A stretch of DNA of 64,000 nt. Origin: CAYFRC01 sp050946115 (GTDB lineage Bacteria > Bacillota > Clostridia > Christensenellales > Aristaeellaceae). The notes beneath the pieces were generated by a model. The model worked only from the letters and a program-made list of their open reading frames with translations, was not told the DNA's origin and made no database searches. Below, piece after piece: positions 8,489 to 17,554 of this stretch. The DNA is taken from positions 1 to 64,000 of the forward strand of contig JBMNUF010000006.1 in the NCBI GenBank assembly GCA_050946115.1, read 5' to 3'. Made by a program: the position numbers and the translations under genes. How positions within the stretch are numbered: position 1 is the first letter of the stretch; every line of letters begins with the position of its first letter.

Positions 8489-9274
8489 TTGCGAAAGCGC
8501 ATCATTTGCATCCTGTTTTTGTGTTTCTTGCTGTTCTCCGCGATAGGGGAAGGGGTCGTCATGGGGAACCCCATGGAGCAGCCGAAGGGCGAACAGCCCT
8601 TTATTGCGGCGACGCCGTCCCCGACACCCGAACCATACGGCACAGAAGAGGATGCAGGAACGGGAAGCGTTACATACGTCCACGGCATCGGCGTATACGA
8701 TACGGGCGAAGGCATTTTCTGCGAAGATTGGGCGAAGGACGCGGTCTATCCGCGCACGGGGATGCGAATCCCACAGCTATACCAATACAATTTCGTTTCT
8801 CCGCTCGCGCGCGTCGGCGGAAGGGACAGGAGCGTCAAGACGAGCGGCTGCGGCGCGACGAGCCTATCGATGATCGCGGCGTACCTCACGGGAAATCTGC
8901 GGCAATCGCCCTACACGCTCTTCCGCTTTGCCTGCAACGGCGGAATGTATCACGGAAGCGGCCTGTCCCACGACGCGATGGACGCGATCGCGGAACTTCT
9001 CCATATAGACGGAGAATGGATCGCGCGGGACAAGGACGCGGTGATTGAGGCGCTGCGAGAGGGCAAGCCGATCATCGCGCACATGGGATACGGCATTTTC
9101 ACCAGGCGTGGACACTATATCGTGCTGCGCGGGCTGACGGAGGACGGGCTCGTGCTCGTCAACGACCCGAACAGTTTTGTCAACACGCACACGGCTTTCC
9201 CGATTGAGACGATCATCGCTCAATCCAGAAGCGCTACGCCGTTTAAGATCTGCAAACGCAAAACACAATGGTGA
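8489..9274 (+). CDS. Secreted C39-like cysteine peptidase domain protein
   Basis: The 261-residue product has a signal peptide (RKRIICILFLCFLLFSA) and a proline/threonine-rich linker (about residues 35-50). The papain-like C39_2 domain follows, with SGCGATSLSM (Cys121), GHYIVLRG (His209) and VNDPN (Asp226), which fits a Cys-His-Asp triad. I take the TTG at 8489, which follows AGGAG by 10 bases and begins exactly at the signal peptide; the frame stays open far upstream without a plausible start. It probably acts outside the cell on peptides, perhaps on cell-wall material. No immunity or bacteriocin genes adjoin it, so a processing role is not supported. Confidence 0.75.
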   Translation: MRKRIICILFLCFLLFSAIGEGVVMGNPMEQPKGEQPFIAATPSPTPEPYGTEEDAGTGSVTYVHGIGVYDTGEGIFCEDWAKDAVYPRTGMRIPQLYQYNFVSPLARVGGRDRSVKTSGCGATSLSMIAAYLTGNLRQSPYTLFRFACNGGMYHGSGLSHDAMDAIAELLHIDGEWIARDKDAVIEALREGKPIIAHMGYGIFTRRGHYIVLRGLTEDGLVLVNDPNSFVNTHTAFPIETIIAQSRSATPFKICKRKTQW

Positions 9275-9279
9275 GAGGG

Positions 9280-9320
9280 AAAACGAATCGCCCGCGAGCA
9301 GAGCGCGGGCGATTCGTTTT
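9280..9320. terminator. Bidirectional terminator between convergent genes
   Basis: A perfect 17-bp inverted repeat (arms 9280-9296 and 9304-9320), AAAACGAATCGCCCGCG with its complement, has A-rich and T-rich ends and so works in both directions. It serves the peptidase gene on plus and oppA on minus. Confidence 0.92.
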
Positions 9321-9327
9321 GAAGTGA

Positions 9328-10929
9328 TTACTTCACGGCGTTCATGAACAGCTTTTCGCCGGTGGGATAGGTTGTCACGCCCTGAATCTCCGGCGTGCAG
9401 ATCCAGCTGGTGGCGTAGTAATACACAGGGATGCAGACGGCGTCTTCGCCGAAGGCGAGCTTCTCCGCATCGTGCAGCAGCTTAAAGTGTTCCGCCTTAT
9501 CGGTGGTCGCTGCCGCGGCCTGCATGATCGCGTCATAGTCGGGGTTCTTGTAGAAGGTGGAGTTGTTGCCGCTGTAGCTGGTGAACAGGTCGAGCAGGTT
9601 CGACGGATCGCCGTAGTCTGCAACCCAGCCATCGCGCGCCATGGTGTGCTCGCCGTTGCGGCGCGCAGCCAGGAGCACGTTCCACTCCATCTGTTCGATT
9701 TCCACGTTCACGCCGAGGTTCTCTTTCCACATATACACGAGCGCTTCGGCAGTGGGAAGGTGGACGCCGGACACGTTGGTGGAATAGGTGACGGTGGGGA
9801 AGCCCTCGCCGTTGGGATACCCGGCTTCCGCGAGGTACTCCTGCGCCTTGACGATGTTGGCTGCGGGATCGCTGCGGTCGATCACGGTCTCGTAGTCCGC
9901 AAAGTCGCTGCCGTCGTCTTGCATGAAACCGCCGCCGACGAAGTCGGTCGCGGGCAGGTAGGTGCCGTGCGTGACGACGTCCGAGAGATACTGCGGATCA
10001 ATCGCCAGCATGAACGCCTTGCGGACGCGCGCATCGGTGAAGGGCTCTACGGTGTTGTTGATGTTCACGTAATAGGTGCCGAGCTGGGGCTTGGTGTGGA
10101 AGAGGCCTTCCGCCTTCAGCGTCTCGAGCTCCTCACTGGGATAGTCGTCCGCCCAGTCGATTTCGCCCGCGCGCATGGCGGCGAGCTTCGCGTTCGGGTC
10201 GGTGATCAGCTTGAAGCAGATGCGCTTGCATACGACCTTGTCCGCGTCATAAAAGGTCTCGGAAGGGACCATGACGATCTCCTCGTCCATGGTGTAGCTC
10301 TCGAGCTTGTACGCGCCGTTGCCGATCAGGGATTCGGGCGAGGTCGTCCAGGCGTCGCCGTACTGCTCGATGATGTCCTTGCGGACGGGATAGTACGTCG
10401 GGAACGCCATGATCTCGAGGAACCACGGGCAGTTGTTCACGAGGGTGATCTCGATGGTCTTGGCGTCGATCACCTTCACAGCGAGCTCGTCCACGCTCTT
10501 CTTGCCGTTGACGATCTCAAGGCCGTTTAGGATGTACTTGCCCATGTCGCCCGCATAGGGAGCCGCGGTGGCGGGGTCCACGAGGCGCTTCATGGAGTAC
10601 AGGAAGTCTTCCGCCGTCAGGTCCTGACCGTCCGACCACTTCGCGTCGTCGCGGATGTGGAAGGTGTAGACCAGTCCGTCTTCGGAAACGGTGTAGTTGT
10701 CGGCCACGCCGAGCACGACGCCCTCGCCGTCCCAACCGAACTTCATCAGGCCCTCGAACAGGTGCTTGATGTAGTTGGAGCCGTCGGAGGCGGAGTTTAG
10801 CTGCGGATCGAGCGTCTCGGGCTGGGAGCCGATGCAGACGTTGACGGTCTGCACTTCCTCGGCAAAGGCGACGCCCATTACGCCCAGCGCGATCAATGCG
10901 GCCAACAGGAGAGCGAGCAGTTTCTTCAT
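9328..10929 (-). CDS. oppA: Opp operon I: oligopeptide-type ABC transporter solute-binding protein
   Basis: This 533-residue SBP_bac_5 protein captures substrate outside the membrane for the BCDF transporter encoded upstream. Family signs are the early SQPETLDPQLNSASDG and the KWSDGQDLTAEDFLYSMKRL segment near residue 105. The signal peptide ends GVAFA-EEV and has no lipobox cysteine. In this operon the binding-protein gene is last, whereas Opp operons II and III have it first. The sequence is closest in style to OppA/MppA peptide binders, but the ligand is not proven. The ribosome-binding site TTGGAGGAG precedes the ATG. Confidence 0.9.
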   Translation of the reverse strand: MKKLLALLLAALIALGVMGVAFAEEVQTVNVCIGSQPETLDPQLNSASDGSNYIKHLFEGLMKFGWDGEGVVLGVADNYTVSEDGLVYTFHIRDDAKWSDGQDLTAEDFLYSMKRLVDPATAAPYAGDMGKYILNGLEIVNGKKSVDELAVKVIDAKTIEITLVNNCPWFLEIMAFPTYYPVRKDIIEQYGDAWTTSPESLIGNGAYKLESYTMDEEIVMVPSETFYDADKVVCKRICFKLITDPNAKLAAMRAGEIDWADDYPSEELETLKAEGLFHTKPQLGTYYVNINNTVEPFTDARVRKAFMLAIDPQYLSDVVTHGTYLPATDFVGGGFMQDDGSDFADYETVIDRSDPAANIVKAQEYLAEAGYPNGEGFPTVTYSTNVSGVHLPTAEALVYMWKENLGVNVEIEQMEWNVLLAARRNGEHTMARDGWVADYGDPSNLLDLFTSYSGNNSTFYKNPDYDAIMQAAAATTDKAEHFKLLHDAEKLAFGEDAVCIPVYYYATSWICTPEIQGVTTYPTGEKLFMNAVK

Positions 10930-10956
10930 AGAATAACTCCTCCAATAGATGTATTT

Positions 10957-10981
10957 GTAAAGCGCGCCATACGCGCGTTAC
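10957..10981 (-). other. Hairpin between oppF and oppA (operon I)
   Basis: An imperfect inverted repeat (GTAA-x-GCGC with GCGC-x-TTAC) lies in the 65-base gap before oppA. It has no T-tract and is more likely a processing or stabilising stem than a terminator. Confidence 0.5.
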
Positions 10982-10994
10982 ATCGGAAATAGGT

Positions 10995-11969
10995 TTACCA
11001 GCCCTGCGAAACCTTGTGGCATGCGACGGTGTGCGCCGCATCGACAGAAATGGTTTCCGGTGCCGTTTCGCGGCAGATGTCCCTGGCATAGGGGCAGCGC
11101 GTGTGGAACAGACAGCCCTTAGGCGGATTCATGGGGCTTGGAACATCGCCCTGCAGCACGACGCGCTTCTTGGCGCGGCTCGCATCGGGGTCCGGAATCG
11201 GGATCGCGGAGAGGAGCGCCTGCGTATACGGGTGCAAAGGCTCCTTATACAGGCGCGCCGCGTCGCAGACCTCGACGAGGCTCCCGAGATACATCACGCC
11301 CACGCGCCGCGAGATGTGGCGGACCACGTTCAGATCGTGCGCAATGAAAAGATACGCCATGCCAAGCTTATTCTGAAGCTCCATGAGCATGTTGATGACC
11401 TGCGCCTGAATCGACACGTCCAGCGCGGAAATCGGCTCATCGCACACCATGAAATCGGGGCGGAGCGCCATCGCGCGGGCGATGGAGATGCGCTGCCGCT
11501 GCCCGCCGGAAAACTCGTGCGGATAGCGATTCATGTGCTCGCTGTTGAGCCCGACGAGTGCGAGCAGCTCCAAAATGCGGTCGCGACGCTCGCTCTTGTT
11601 CGCGTAGGCGCGGTAGATGTCCAATGGTTCTCCCACGATGTCGCCGACCGTCATGCGCGGATCGAGCGAAGCGTAGGGGTCCTGAAAGACGATCTGCATG
11701 CGCTTGCGAAAGGGCGTCATGTTGGCGCGCGTGATGTCCTGCCCGTCGAAGAAAATCTGCCCGCCAGTCGGCTCGTACAGCCGCAAAAGCGTCCTTCCGA
11801 CGGTAGACTTGCCGCAGCCGGACTCGCCCACGAGCCCGAGCGTCTCTCCCTTTTCGACGGAAAAGGAGACGTTCTCCACGGCGTGAACGACCTTCTTTTC
11901 GGACAGAAAGCCGCCGCCGATATCGAAATACTTCGTCAGGTTTTTGACCTCTACGAGTGGTGTGGTCAT
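10995..11969 (-). CDS. oppF: Opp operon I: ABC transporter ATPase OppF
   Basis: The 324-residue cytoplasmic ATPase powers peptide-type import together with OppD. It has Walker A GESGCGKSTVGR, the signature FSGGQRQRISIARA, Walker B FMVCDEPISALD and the H-loop IAHDL. The C-terminal oligo_HPY region has the Cys-rich run GCLFHTRCPYARDIC...ACH, a site known to hold an iron-sulfur cluster in Dpp/Opp ATPases. The frame stays open upstream to 12083, but the ATG at 11969 follows AGGGGGTG and overlaps the oppD stop by ATGA, so I use it. Confidence 0.93.
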   Translation of the reverse strand: MTTPLVEVKNLTKYFDIGGGFLSEKKVVHAVENVSFSVEKGETLGLVGESGCGKSTVGRTLLRLYEPTGGQIFFDGQDITRANMTPFRKRMQIVFQDPYASLDPRMTVGDIVGEPLDIYRAYANKSERRDRILELLALVGLNSEHMNRYPHEFSGGQRQRISIARAMALRPDFMVCDEPISALDVSIQAQVINMLMELQNKLGMAYLFIAHDLNVVRHISRRVGVMYLGSLVEVCDAARLYKEPLHPYTQALLSAIPIPDPDASRAKKRVVLQGDVPSPMNPPKGCLFHTRCPYARDICRETAPETISVDAAHTVACHKVSQGW

Positions 11970-12958
11970 GCGAGCACCCCCTGTAGCTCCGCCTCGTGCA
12001 GCCAGCAGGCGGATACGTGACCCTCGCCGCGCGAAACGGTCGGAGGCTGATGGTTGAGACAGACCTTCATGCACCTGTCGCACCTTGGCGCGAATGCGCA
12101 GCCCTTGGGAAGTGCGAGCAGGTCGATCGGCGTGCCCTCAATGGGTTCGAGCGGTGCGGTTTCGTCGCTGTCGAGGCGCGGCAGGCATTTCAGGAGCCCC
12201 ACCGTGTATGGATGCGCCGGGCGATAGAAGATGTCGTTCACCGAGCCGTGCTCCACGATGCGCCCCGCGTACATGACGATTACCTCGTCGCAGAAATCGG
12301 CGACGATGCCCAGATCGTGCGTGATCAGGATGATTGCGGAATTGATTTTGTCTTTCAGCTCTTTCATGAGTTCAAGAATCTGTGCCTGTATGGTCACGTC
12401 GAGCGCGGTGGTCGGCTCGTCCGCGATGAGCAGCTTCGGGTTGCACAAGAGCGTCATCGCGATCATGGCGCGCTGGCGCATGCCGCCCGAAAACTCGAAC
12501 GGATACTGCTTCATGCGCTGTTCGGGGTTGTTGATGCCGCAAAGGCGCAGCATTTCGATGCACTTTTGATGTGCCTCGGCGCGCGAGATCTTCCTGTGGC
12601 GCAAAATCGTCTCTTCCAACTGGTTGCCTACCGTGAAGACGGGGTTGAGGGAGGTCATCGGGTCCTGGAAGATCATCCCGATGTCGCGCCCGCGGATGGA
12701 CTGCATTTCCTTTATCGGCATATTGAGTACGTCCTTGCCGTCGAAGCGGATGGATCCGCCCGTCACGCGGCCGGGGTGCTCCAAAAGCTGCATCATGGCG
12801 TTGACGGATACGCTCTTGCCGCTTCCGGATTCGCCGACGATGCCCAATACCCTGTCCTCATCGAGCGTATAGCTGATGCCGTTTACCGCCTTCACCTCGC
12901 CCGCGGGCGTGAAAAACGATACGTGCAGGTCGTTCATTTCCAAAAGATGGTTGTGCAC
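11966..12958 (-). CDS. oppD: Opp operon I: ABC transporter ATPase OppD
   Basis: The 330-residue ATPase has Walker A GESGSGKSVSVN, signature FSGGMRQRAMIAM, Walker B LLIADEPTTALD and the C-terminal Cys-rich oligo_HPY domain (GCAFAPRCDRCMKVC). The start is a GTG 8 bases after AAGGAGG; that ribosome-binding site overlaps the TAA stop of oppC, indicating tight coupling. Four-base overlap with oppF downstream. Confidence 0.93.
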   Translation of the reverse strand: MHNHLLEMNDLHVSFFTPAGEVKAVNGISYTLDEDRVLGIVGESGSGKSVSVNAMMQLLEHPGRVTGGSIRFDGKDVLNMPIKEMQSIRGRDIGMIFQDPMTSLNPVFTVGNQLEETILRHRKISRAEAHQKCIEMLRLCGINNPEQRMKQYPFEFSGGMRQRAMIAMTLLCNPKLLIADEPTTALDVTIQAQILELMKELKDKINSAIILITHDLGIVADFCDEVIVMYAGRIVEHGSVNDIFYRPAHPYTVGLLKCLPRLDSDETAPLEPIEGTPIDLLALPKGCAFAPRCDRCMKVCLNHQPPTVSRGEGHVSACWLHEAELQGVLA

Positions 12959-12971
12959 TGTGTCCGCCTCC

Positions 12972-14033
12972 TTAGCCGCGCATTTTCGGGTCGAGCGCGT
13001 CGCGCAGGCCGTCGCCCAGCTGGTTCATCGCGAGGATGATGAGCGCGAGCACCGCGGCGGGGACGAACAGCCTGTGCGGATAGGTTTGAAAGCCGTTCAG
13101 CGCGTCGTTGACGAGGGAGCCGAGGGACGCCATCGGCGCGGATACGCCCAAGCCAATAAAACTCAGGAAGGACTCCGTGAAGATGGAGGAGGGAATCTGA
13201 AACGTCGTCGTCACGACGATCGTGCCGATGGCGTTGGGCACGAGGTGTTTTTTGACGATCCAGCCGCGCTTCGCGCCGAGTGCCGTGGAAGCCATGACGT
13301 ATTCGCTCGATTTCAGCGCGAGGATTTCGCCGCGCACCATGCGCGCCATCGAGACCCAGTATAACAGCGCGAATGTCACAAAGATGCATATGAGCCCCGT
13401 GCCGACGCTTCGCATCGCCTCGAAATGCCCCGCGTCAAACAGCTTCTGCAGCGGCTCCTTGAGGACGATGTTTAGCAGAATAATGATGAGCACCGTCGGG
13501 ATGGAATAGATAATTTCGCATATACGCATCATGATGTCGTCCACCCGCCCGCCGATAAAGCCGGAGATCGCGCCGTAGGTGGTTCCGATCAGGACGATGA
13601 ACATCGTGGAGACGATGCCGATGACGAGGGAGATGCGCGACCCCATCATCACGCGCACGCACAGGTCGCGCCCCAGGTTATCCGTGCCGAATGGATGAAA
13701 GAATTCTGCCGAAAAGCTCGGCCCCAGCCGCTCGTGCCCGCGCACCTGCTGGTCGTAGGTATAGGGCATGAGGAAGGGCCCGACAAAGGCAAACAGGATG
13801 ATCGCAACGATGAGCCAAAAGCTTACCATCGCTACCCTGTTCGCGCGCAGGCGGCGCATGGCGTCCTTCCAATAGGTGGTGGACTCGCGCATTTGGATGA
13901 GCTGTTCTCTTTCTTCCTTGTCCGCAGGAATAAGCATTTCGGGCGTGAGCGATATGCGGAACGGATCAAGCGGCGGCTTTTTCGGCAGCTGCTCCGATGC
14001 GTCCTTGGAAAGATCGATCTTTGATATATCCAT
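12972..14033 (-). CDS. oppC: Opp operon I: ABC transporter permease OppC
   Basis: The 353-residue permease has an N-terminal cytoplasmic tail of about 70 residues, a first membrane helix (about 72-92), the family landmark FGTDNLGRDLCVRVMMG and the BPD_transp_1 core with the coupling-helix region AMASTALGAKRGWIVKKHLVPN. The final helices end near the C-terminus. The spacing between helix 1 and GTDNLGRD is short, as is usual, which contrasts with the homologues of operons II and III. AAGGAGA precedes the ATG and overlaps the oppB stop. Confidence 0.92.
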   Translation of the reverse strand: MDISKIDLSKDASEQLPKKPPLDPFRISLTPEMLIPADKEEREQLIQMRESTTYWKDAMRRLRANRVAMVSFWLIVAIILFAFVGPFLMPYTYDQQVRGHERLGPSFSAEFFHPFGTDNLGRDLCVRVMMGSRISLVIGIVSTMFIVLIGTTYGAISGFIGGRVDDIMMRICEIIYSIPTVLIIILLNIVLKEPLQKLFDAGHFEAMRSVGTGLICIFVTFALLYWVSMARMVRGEILALKSSEYVMASTALGAKRGWIVKKHLVPNAIGTIVVTTTFQIPSSIFTESFLSFIGLGVSAPMASLGSLVNDALNGFQTYPHRLFVPAAVLALIILAMNQLGDGLRDALDPKMRG

Positions 14034-14045
14034 GTGTGCGTCTCC

Positions 14046-14960
14046 TTATTCGTATTTTATGCGCCTGTCGATGAGCCCGTACACGAGATCGACCAGAAGA
14101 TTCATGAGGACGAGCAGCGCGCTGTAGAAAATCGTGACGCCCATGATCAGCGGGTAGTCGCGGTGGTTGATGGATTCGACGAAGAATTTGCCCATGCCGG
14201 GGATGGTGAAGATTTTTTCGATGACGAAGCCGCCCGTCAGGATACCCGCGGTGAGGGGGCCCAGGTACGTGACCACGGGGAGGATGGCGTTTCTCAGCGC
14301 GTGCTTAAACAGCACCTTTTTCTCGGAGAGCCCCTTTGCGCGCGCGGTCTTTACATAGTCCTGCCGCAGCACGTCGAGCATCGAGGAGCGCATGAGGCGG
14401 GAGATATAGCACATGGGGTTGAACGCGAGGGCGAGCGCGGGCATGATGTAGTGCTGCCACGACTTGAGCCCGAGCGTCGGCAACACGCCCAGCCGCACGC
14501 CGAACAGGTACAAAAGCGCCGTCGCCATGACGAAATTCGGCACGGCGATGCCTAAGTTCGCGATGAACATCACCGCGCGATCCACGGGCTTGTTGTGCTT
14601 AAACGCCGCGAGCGTCCCGATGGGTACGCCCAAGAACACCGCGAGCAGGATCGCCACGATGCCCACCGACGCGGACACGGGGAATTTCTCCCCAAGAATC
14701 TGATTCACGGTAAAGCCGATACGCTTATAGCTGTCGCCCAGATCGAACTTCAGGAGGTTTCCTATATAAATGAGATACTGCTCGAAGAGCGGTTTGTCGA
14801 GCCCGTATTTCGCCTCCATCAATGCGACGGTCTTCGCGCTCGCCTTTTCCGTATTGAACGGACCGCCCGGGATCAGGTTCATCAGAAAGAACGTGATCGT
14901 CGCCACGACAAACAGCGTCAGCAGCGCGGCGAGGATTCTTCTGACGACGTACTTGCCCAC
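14046..14960 (-). CDS. oppB: Opp operon I: ABC transporter permease OppB
   Basis: The 304-residue permease of the OppB/DppB type has about six helices, the early LIPGGPFNTE, and the coupling motif RAKGLSEKKVLFKHALRNAILP. I choose the GTG at 14960 (VGKYVVRRIL) after AGGTGA. The in-frame ATG at 15008 would lie upstream of the promoter's expected transcript start and would add 16 residues absent from the family. It is the first gene of the operon. Confidence 0.88.
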   Translation of the reverse strand: MGKYVVRRILAALLTLFVVATITFFLMNLIPGGPFNTEKASAKTVALMEAKYGLDKPLFEQYLIYIGNLLKFDLGDSYKRIGFTVNQILGEKFPVSASVGIVAILLAVFLGVPIGTLAAFKHNKPVDRAVMFIANLGIAVPNFVMATALLYLFGVRLGVLPTLGLKSWQHYIMPALALAFNPMCYISRLMRSSMLDVLRQDYVKTARAKGLSEKKVLFKHALRNAILPVVTYLGPLTAGILTGGFVIEKIFTIPGMGKFFVESINHRDYPLIMGVTIFYSALLVLMNLLVDLVYGLIDRRIKYE

Positions 14961-14996
14961 ATAAATCACCTGCTCATGTATTGGGAAATTTTTCTC

Positions 14997-15025
14997 AGAG
15001 TACCACAAAAATGCGCGGATTGCAA
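14997..15025 (-). promoter_or_regulatory. Promoter of Opp operon I
   Basis: On minus, TTGCAA (15025-15020) and TACTCT (15002-14997) are separated by 17 bases. It fits a transcript starting about 30 bases before the GTG of oppB. Confidence 0.65.
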
Positions 15026-15258
15026 GAGTGCGTCTTCGTATTTCGTGTTAATACAGAAGGGGATGCCGGTGCGTTTTGAACGATGCGTGCGCTGTTTGGC
15101 CGCAGGGGAGGGTATATTCCCGAAGAGCGGCGCATAAATATACGATTTCCTGAAATTTACATCGAGATATAGCGCCTTACCTTCCCTTTATTTAAGATAT
15201 GTCGGTGGACCTTTTTATAAAATCATGTGAAAAGCACAAAATACCGTTCCGTTCCCTC
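15026..15258. other. Intergenic spacer between divergent Opp operons
   Basis: Together with the flanking promoters this forms a stretch of about 450 bases (14961-15409) without a gene. I see no convincing gene, RNA motif, repeat or operator in its middle part. The base composition is visibly richer in A and T than the flanking genes. Confidence 0.5.
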
Positions 15259-15287
15259 TTGCATTTGTACAAAAAATGTGGTATCAT
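15259..15287 (+). promoter_or_regulatory. Promoter of Opp operon II
   Basis: TTGCAT (15259-15264), 17 bases, TATCAT (15282-15287). The leader would be about 115 bases long before the first start codon. Confidence 0.65.
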
Positions 15288-15409
15288 TCTATTAGCATGG
15301 AGGAGGTGTGCTCGAATCCGCGGTATTTGACCGGGGTACGCTTCAGACGGTCGAGCGAGCGGGCATTTTCTCCGACAAGCGAACCACAATACAACAAGGA
15401 GGTACTTTC

Positions 15410-17359
15410 ATGAAGAAGATCCTGGCAATGACCCTCGCCGTGGCGTTCCTCCTCGGCATGACGGCCTTCCCCGTCTTCGCGGAGGGCGTAACTCTCTCCG
15501 AAGCTCCCATGCTCACTGCACGCGTGGAAGCCGGCGAGCTGCCGCCCCTCGAGGAGCGGCTCCCCGCAGAGACCAAGCTTCCGAACGAGATCCTTCCCGA
15601 GTATCTGGATTATGAGTGCGGCTCTTACGGCGGCACCATGCGCTTCATCACCTCGATTGTCAACTGGGACGCGGACGTGTTCGTCGGCTGCAACGAGGGG
15701 CTCCTCAACATGTCGTCCACCGCAAGCGACGTCATCACGCCCAATATCGTCGCTGGCTTTGACGCGAACGAGGACAATACCGAGTTCATCATCACGCTGC
15801 GCGAGGGGCTGAAGTGGTCCGACGGCGTGCCGGTGACCATGGAGGACTTCGAGTTTGCAATCAACGACTTTGTCTTCAACACGGAGCTGACCCCCGTCGT
15901 TGCCGCGTACCTGCGCGACGGCGGTGTACAGGAAGGCGAGCCCTTCAAGTTCGAAGTGATCGACGACCTGCATTTCAAGATGTCCTTCAACGCGCCCTAC
16001 GGCGGCCTCGCGGTGCACCTTTCCATCGCAGGCTGGAAGGGCTATACGGATTTGCTCAAGCCCGCGCACTTCCTGAAGAAGTTCCATAAGGATTACGCGG
16101 AAGAGATCCACGGCTCCCTCGAAGCGTACTACGAGTTCCTGCAGCCCTACGGCACCTGCATGGGCTATGACGATGTCACCGCAGAGCTCGTTTGGACGAA
16201 CGTATTCCACCAGCTCGACATGACCAACTGGGAGCTGACCGATCCGAACGACGCGCTCACCAGCGTGTATTTCGCCGCCGCGGGACAGACCGAGGACTTC
16301 CCGGTGCTGTACGCGTGGCGCATGATCTCCTCCGAAGGCGGCATCACCACCTTCGAGCGCAACCCCTACTACCACAAGGTCGACGCGAACGGCCAGCAGC
16401 TGCCCTATGTGGACTATCTGACGAGCAAGCTCGTGGAGAACATGGAAATGGTGCAGATGGCGTACATCTCGGGCGAAGCCGACTTCGGCCGCGAATCTGC
16501 CACGATCGACAACATCTCCACCTACGTGGAGAACGCCGAGAAGGCGGGCATCACGCCCTACGTCACCACCATGCACAACAACCCCACGGACGTCTCCCTG
16601 AACGTCAACTATAAAGAAGAAGCGTGGCAGGAGGTCATCACCGATGTCCGCTTCCGTCAGGCGCTGGCGCATGCCATCGATGCGGAGGAGATTCTCGACG
16701 TAGTCTATAAGGGCTTCGGCGAGGTCAACCCCTACTATCCGTGCGACAATGACATCGAACTCGCCAACAGCCTGCTCGACGAGATGGGCATGGTCGACAT
16801 CGACGGCGACGGCTATCGCGAGACGCCCTCGGGCAAGAAGCTGTCCTGGTCTATCTACAACAACAACGAAGCCAACGACATCATCCCCGTTTCGGAGCTG
16901 CTCGTGGAATACTGGGCGGAGATCGGGCTGAAGGCGGACGTCAAGACCGTTGAGTCCACGCTGCGCGCCACCATGGAGGCAGGCAACGAGATTCCCTGCC
17001 GCGTCGCATGGGTACACACCACGCAGCTGTGGCACTATCTCGACTGGTTCCAGTGGAGCTGGTGCCCGCTTTGGGACAACTGGTATAACACGGACGGTGC
17101 GGGTGGCGAAGAGCCGCCGGCGGAGGTCAAGGAGTTCCTGCACAACATCGACTCCCTCATGACCGTCTCCCCCGTGGACGCCGTCAACGAGGTATTGCCG
17201 AAGCTCGTCGAATTCATGAGCGAAAACCTCTACCTCATCGAGCCGCTCATCAACGTGGATCAGTGCGTCGTCATCAACTCCAAGATCGGCAACGTGCCCA
17301 CCGGCGGCGTCGGCATTTCCTGGAACTTCTCCATCGAACAGTTCTTCTACAGGGATTAA
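15410..17359 (+). CDS. Opp operon II: solute-binding protein (SBP_bac_5)
   Basis: The 649-residue product is a large family-5 binding protein. It has a signal peptide ending PVFA-EGV, no lipobox cysteine, and the family segment LREGLKWSDGVPVTMEDFEF near residue 130. It is about 100 residues longer than OppA of operon I. The ATG at 15410 follows AAGGAGG by 7 bases; the frame is open further upstream but without a signal peptide. The downstream rhamnosidase gene makes an oligosaccharide ligand as likely as a peptide. That ligand guess is inference only. Confidence 0.9.
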   Translation: MKKILAMTLAVAFLLGMTAFPVFAEGVTLSEAPMLTARVEAGELPPLEERLPAETKLPNEILPEYLDYECGSYGGTMRFITSIVNWDADVFVGCNEGLLNMSSTASDVITPNIVAGFDANEDNTEFIITLREGLKWSDGVPVTMEDFEFAINDFVFNTELTPVVAAYLRDGGVQEGEPFKFEVIDDLHFKMSFNAPYGGLAVHLSIAGWKGYTDLLKPAHFLKKFHKDYAEEIHGSLEAYYEFLQPYGTCMGYDDVTAELVWTNVFHQLDMTNWELTDPNDALTSVYFAAAGQTEDFPVLYAWRMISSEGGITTFERNPYYHKVDANGQQLPYVDYLTSKLVENMEMVQMAYISGEADFGRESATIDNISTYVENAEKAGITPYVTTMHNNPTDVSLNVNYKEEAWQEVITDVRFRQALAHAIDAEEILDVVYKGFGEVNPYYPCDNDIELANSLLDEMGMVDIDGDGYRETPSGKKLSWSIYNNNEANDIIPVSELLVEYWAEIGLKADVKTVESTLRATMEAGNEIPCRVAWVHTTQLWHYLDWFQWSWCPLWDNWYNTDGAGGEEPPAEVKEFLHNIDSLMTVSPVDAVNEVLPKLVEFMSENLYLIEPLINVDQCVVINSKIGNVPTGGVGISWNFSIEQFFYRD

Positions 17360-17463
17360 TCTTCCACAGAGGGCAATTCTCCTTCCGATTTCTTCTGAAG
17401 CGTAATCGGAATGCGACGGCGGCGCGGCGATACCCTCCCGTGCCGCCCCGCATTACACAGCCG

Positions 17464-17511
17464 CCCGCCGTATCCCAATGCCGCCGAAATGCGACACTGG
17501 GATACGGCGGG
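17464..17511 (+). other. Long stem-loop between binding-protein and permease genes (operon II)
   Basis: A perfect 14-bp stem (arms 17464-17477 and 17498-17511, CCCGCCGTATCCCA and its complement) with a 20-base loop lies in the 195-base gap. There is no T-tract, so it probably protects the upstream message or slows processing rather than terminating transcription. Confidence 0.8.
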
Positions 17512-17554
17512 GGGTACGCCCCGTCAATGATACAAAAAAGGAGGCTGCGGTTTC

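Noticed and set aside
8484..9274. Bacteriocin-processing C39 peptidase
   Set aside because: The domain stands alone after a signal peptide with no ABC transporter part, and no small double-glycine peptide gene or immunity gene is adjacent.
9280..9320. Perfect 17-bp inverted repeat considered as an attachment site or insertion-sequence end
   Set aside because: It sits between two convergent genes with A/T-rich ends, which is the usual form of a bidirectional terminator. No transposase or integrase gene is near.
15026..15258. Short open frames and possible RNA element between the divergent Opp operons
   Set aside because: The short frames have no ribosome-binding site or recognisable product, and I could not fold a convincing conserved structure by eye.
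15284..17143. A 619-residue minus-strand open frame opposite the operon II binding protein
   Set aside because: Its Val/Asp/His/Arg-rich composition is typical of antisense frames of GC-rich genes, and the plus-strand gene is a clear family member. Similar frames at 19524-21191, 27489-29090, 45773-47146, 51807-53705 and 54424-56301 are rejected for the same reason.
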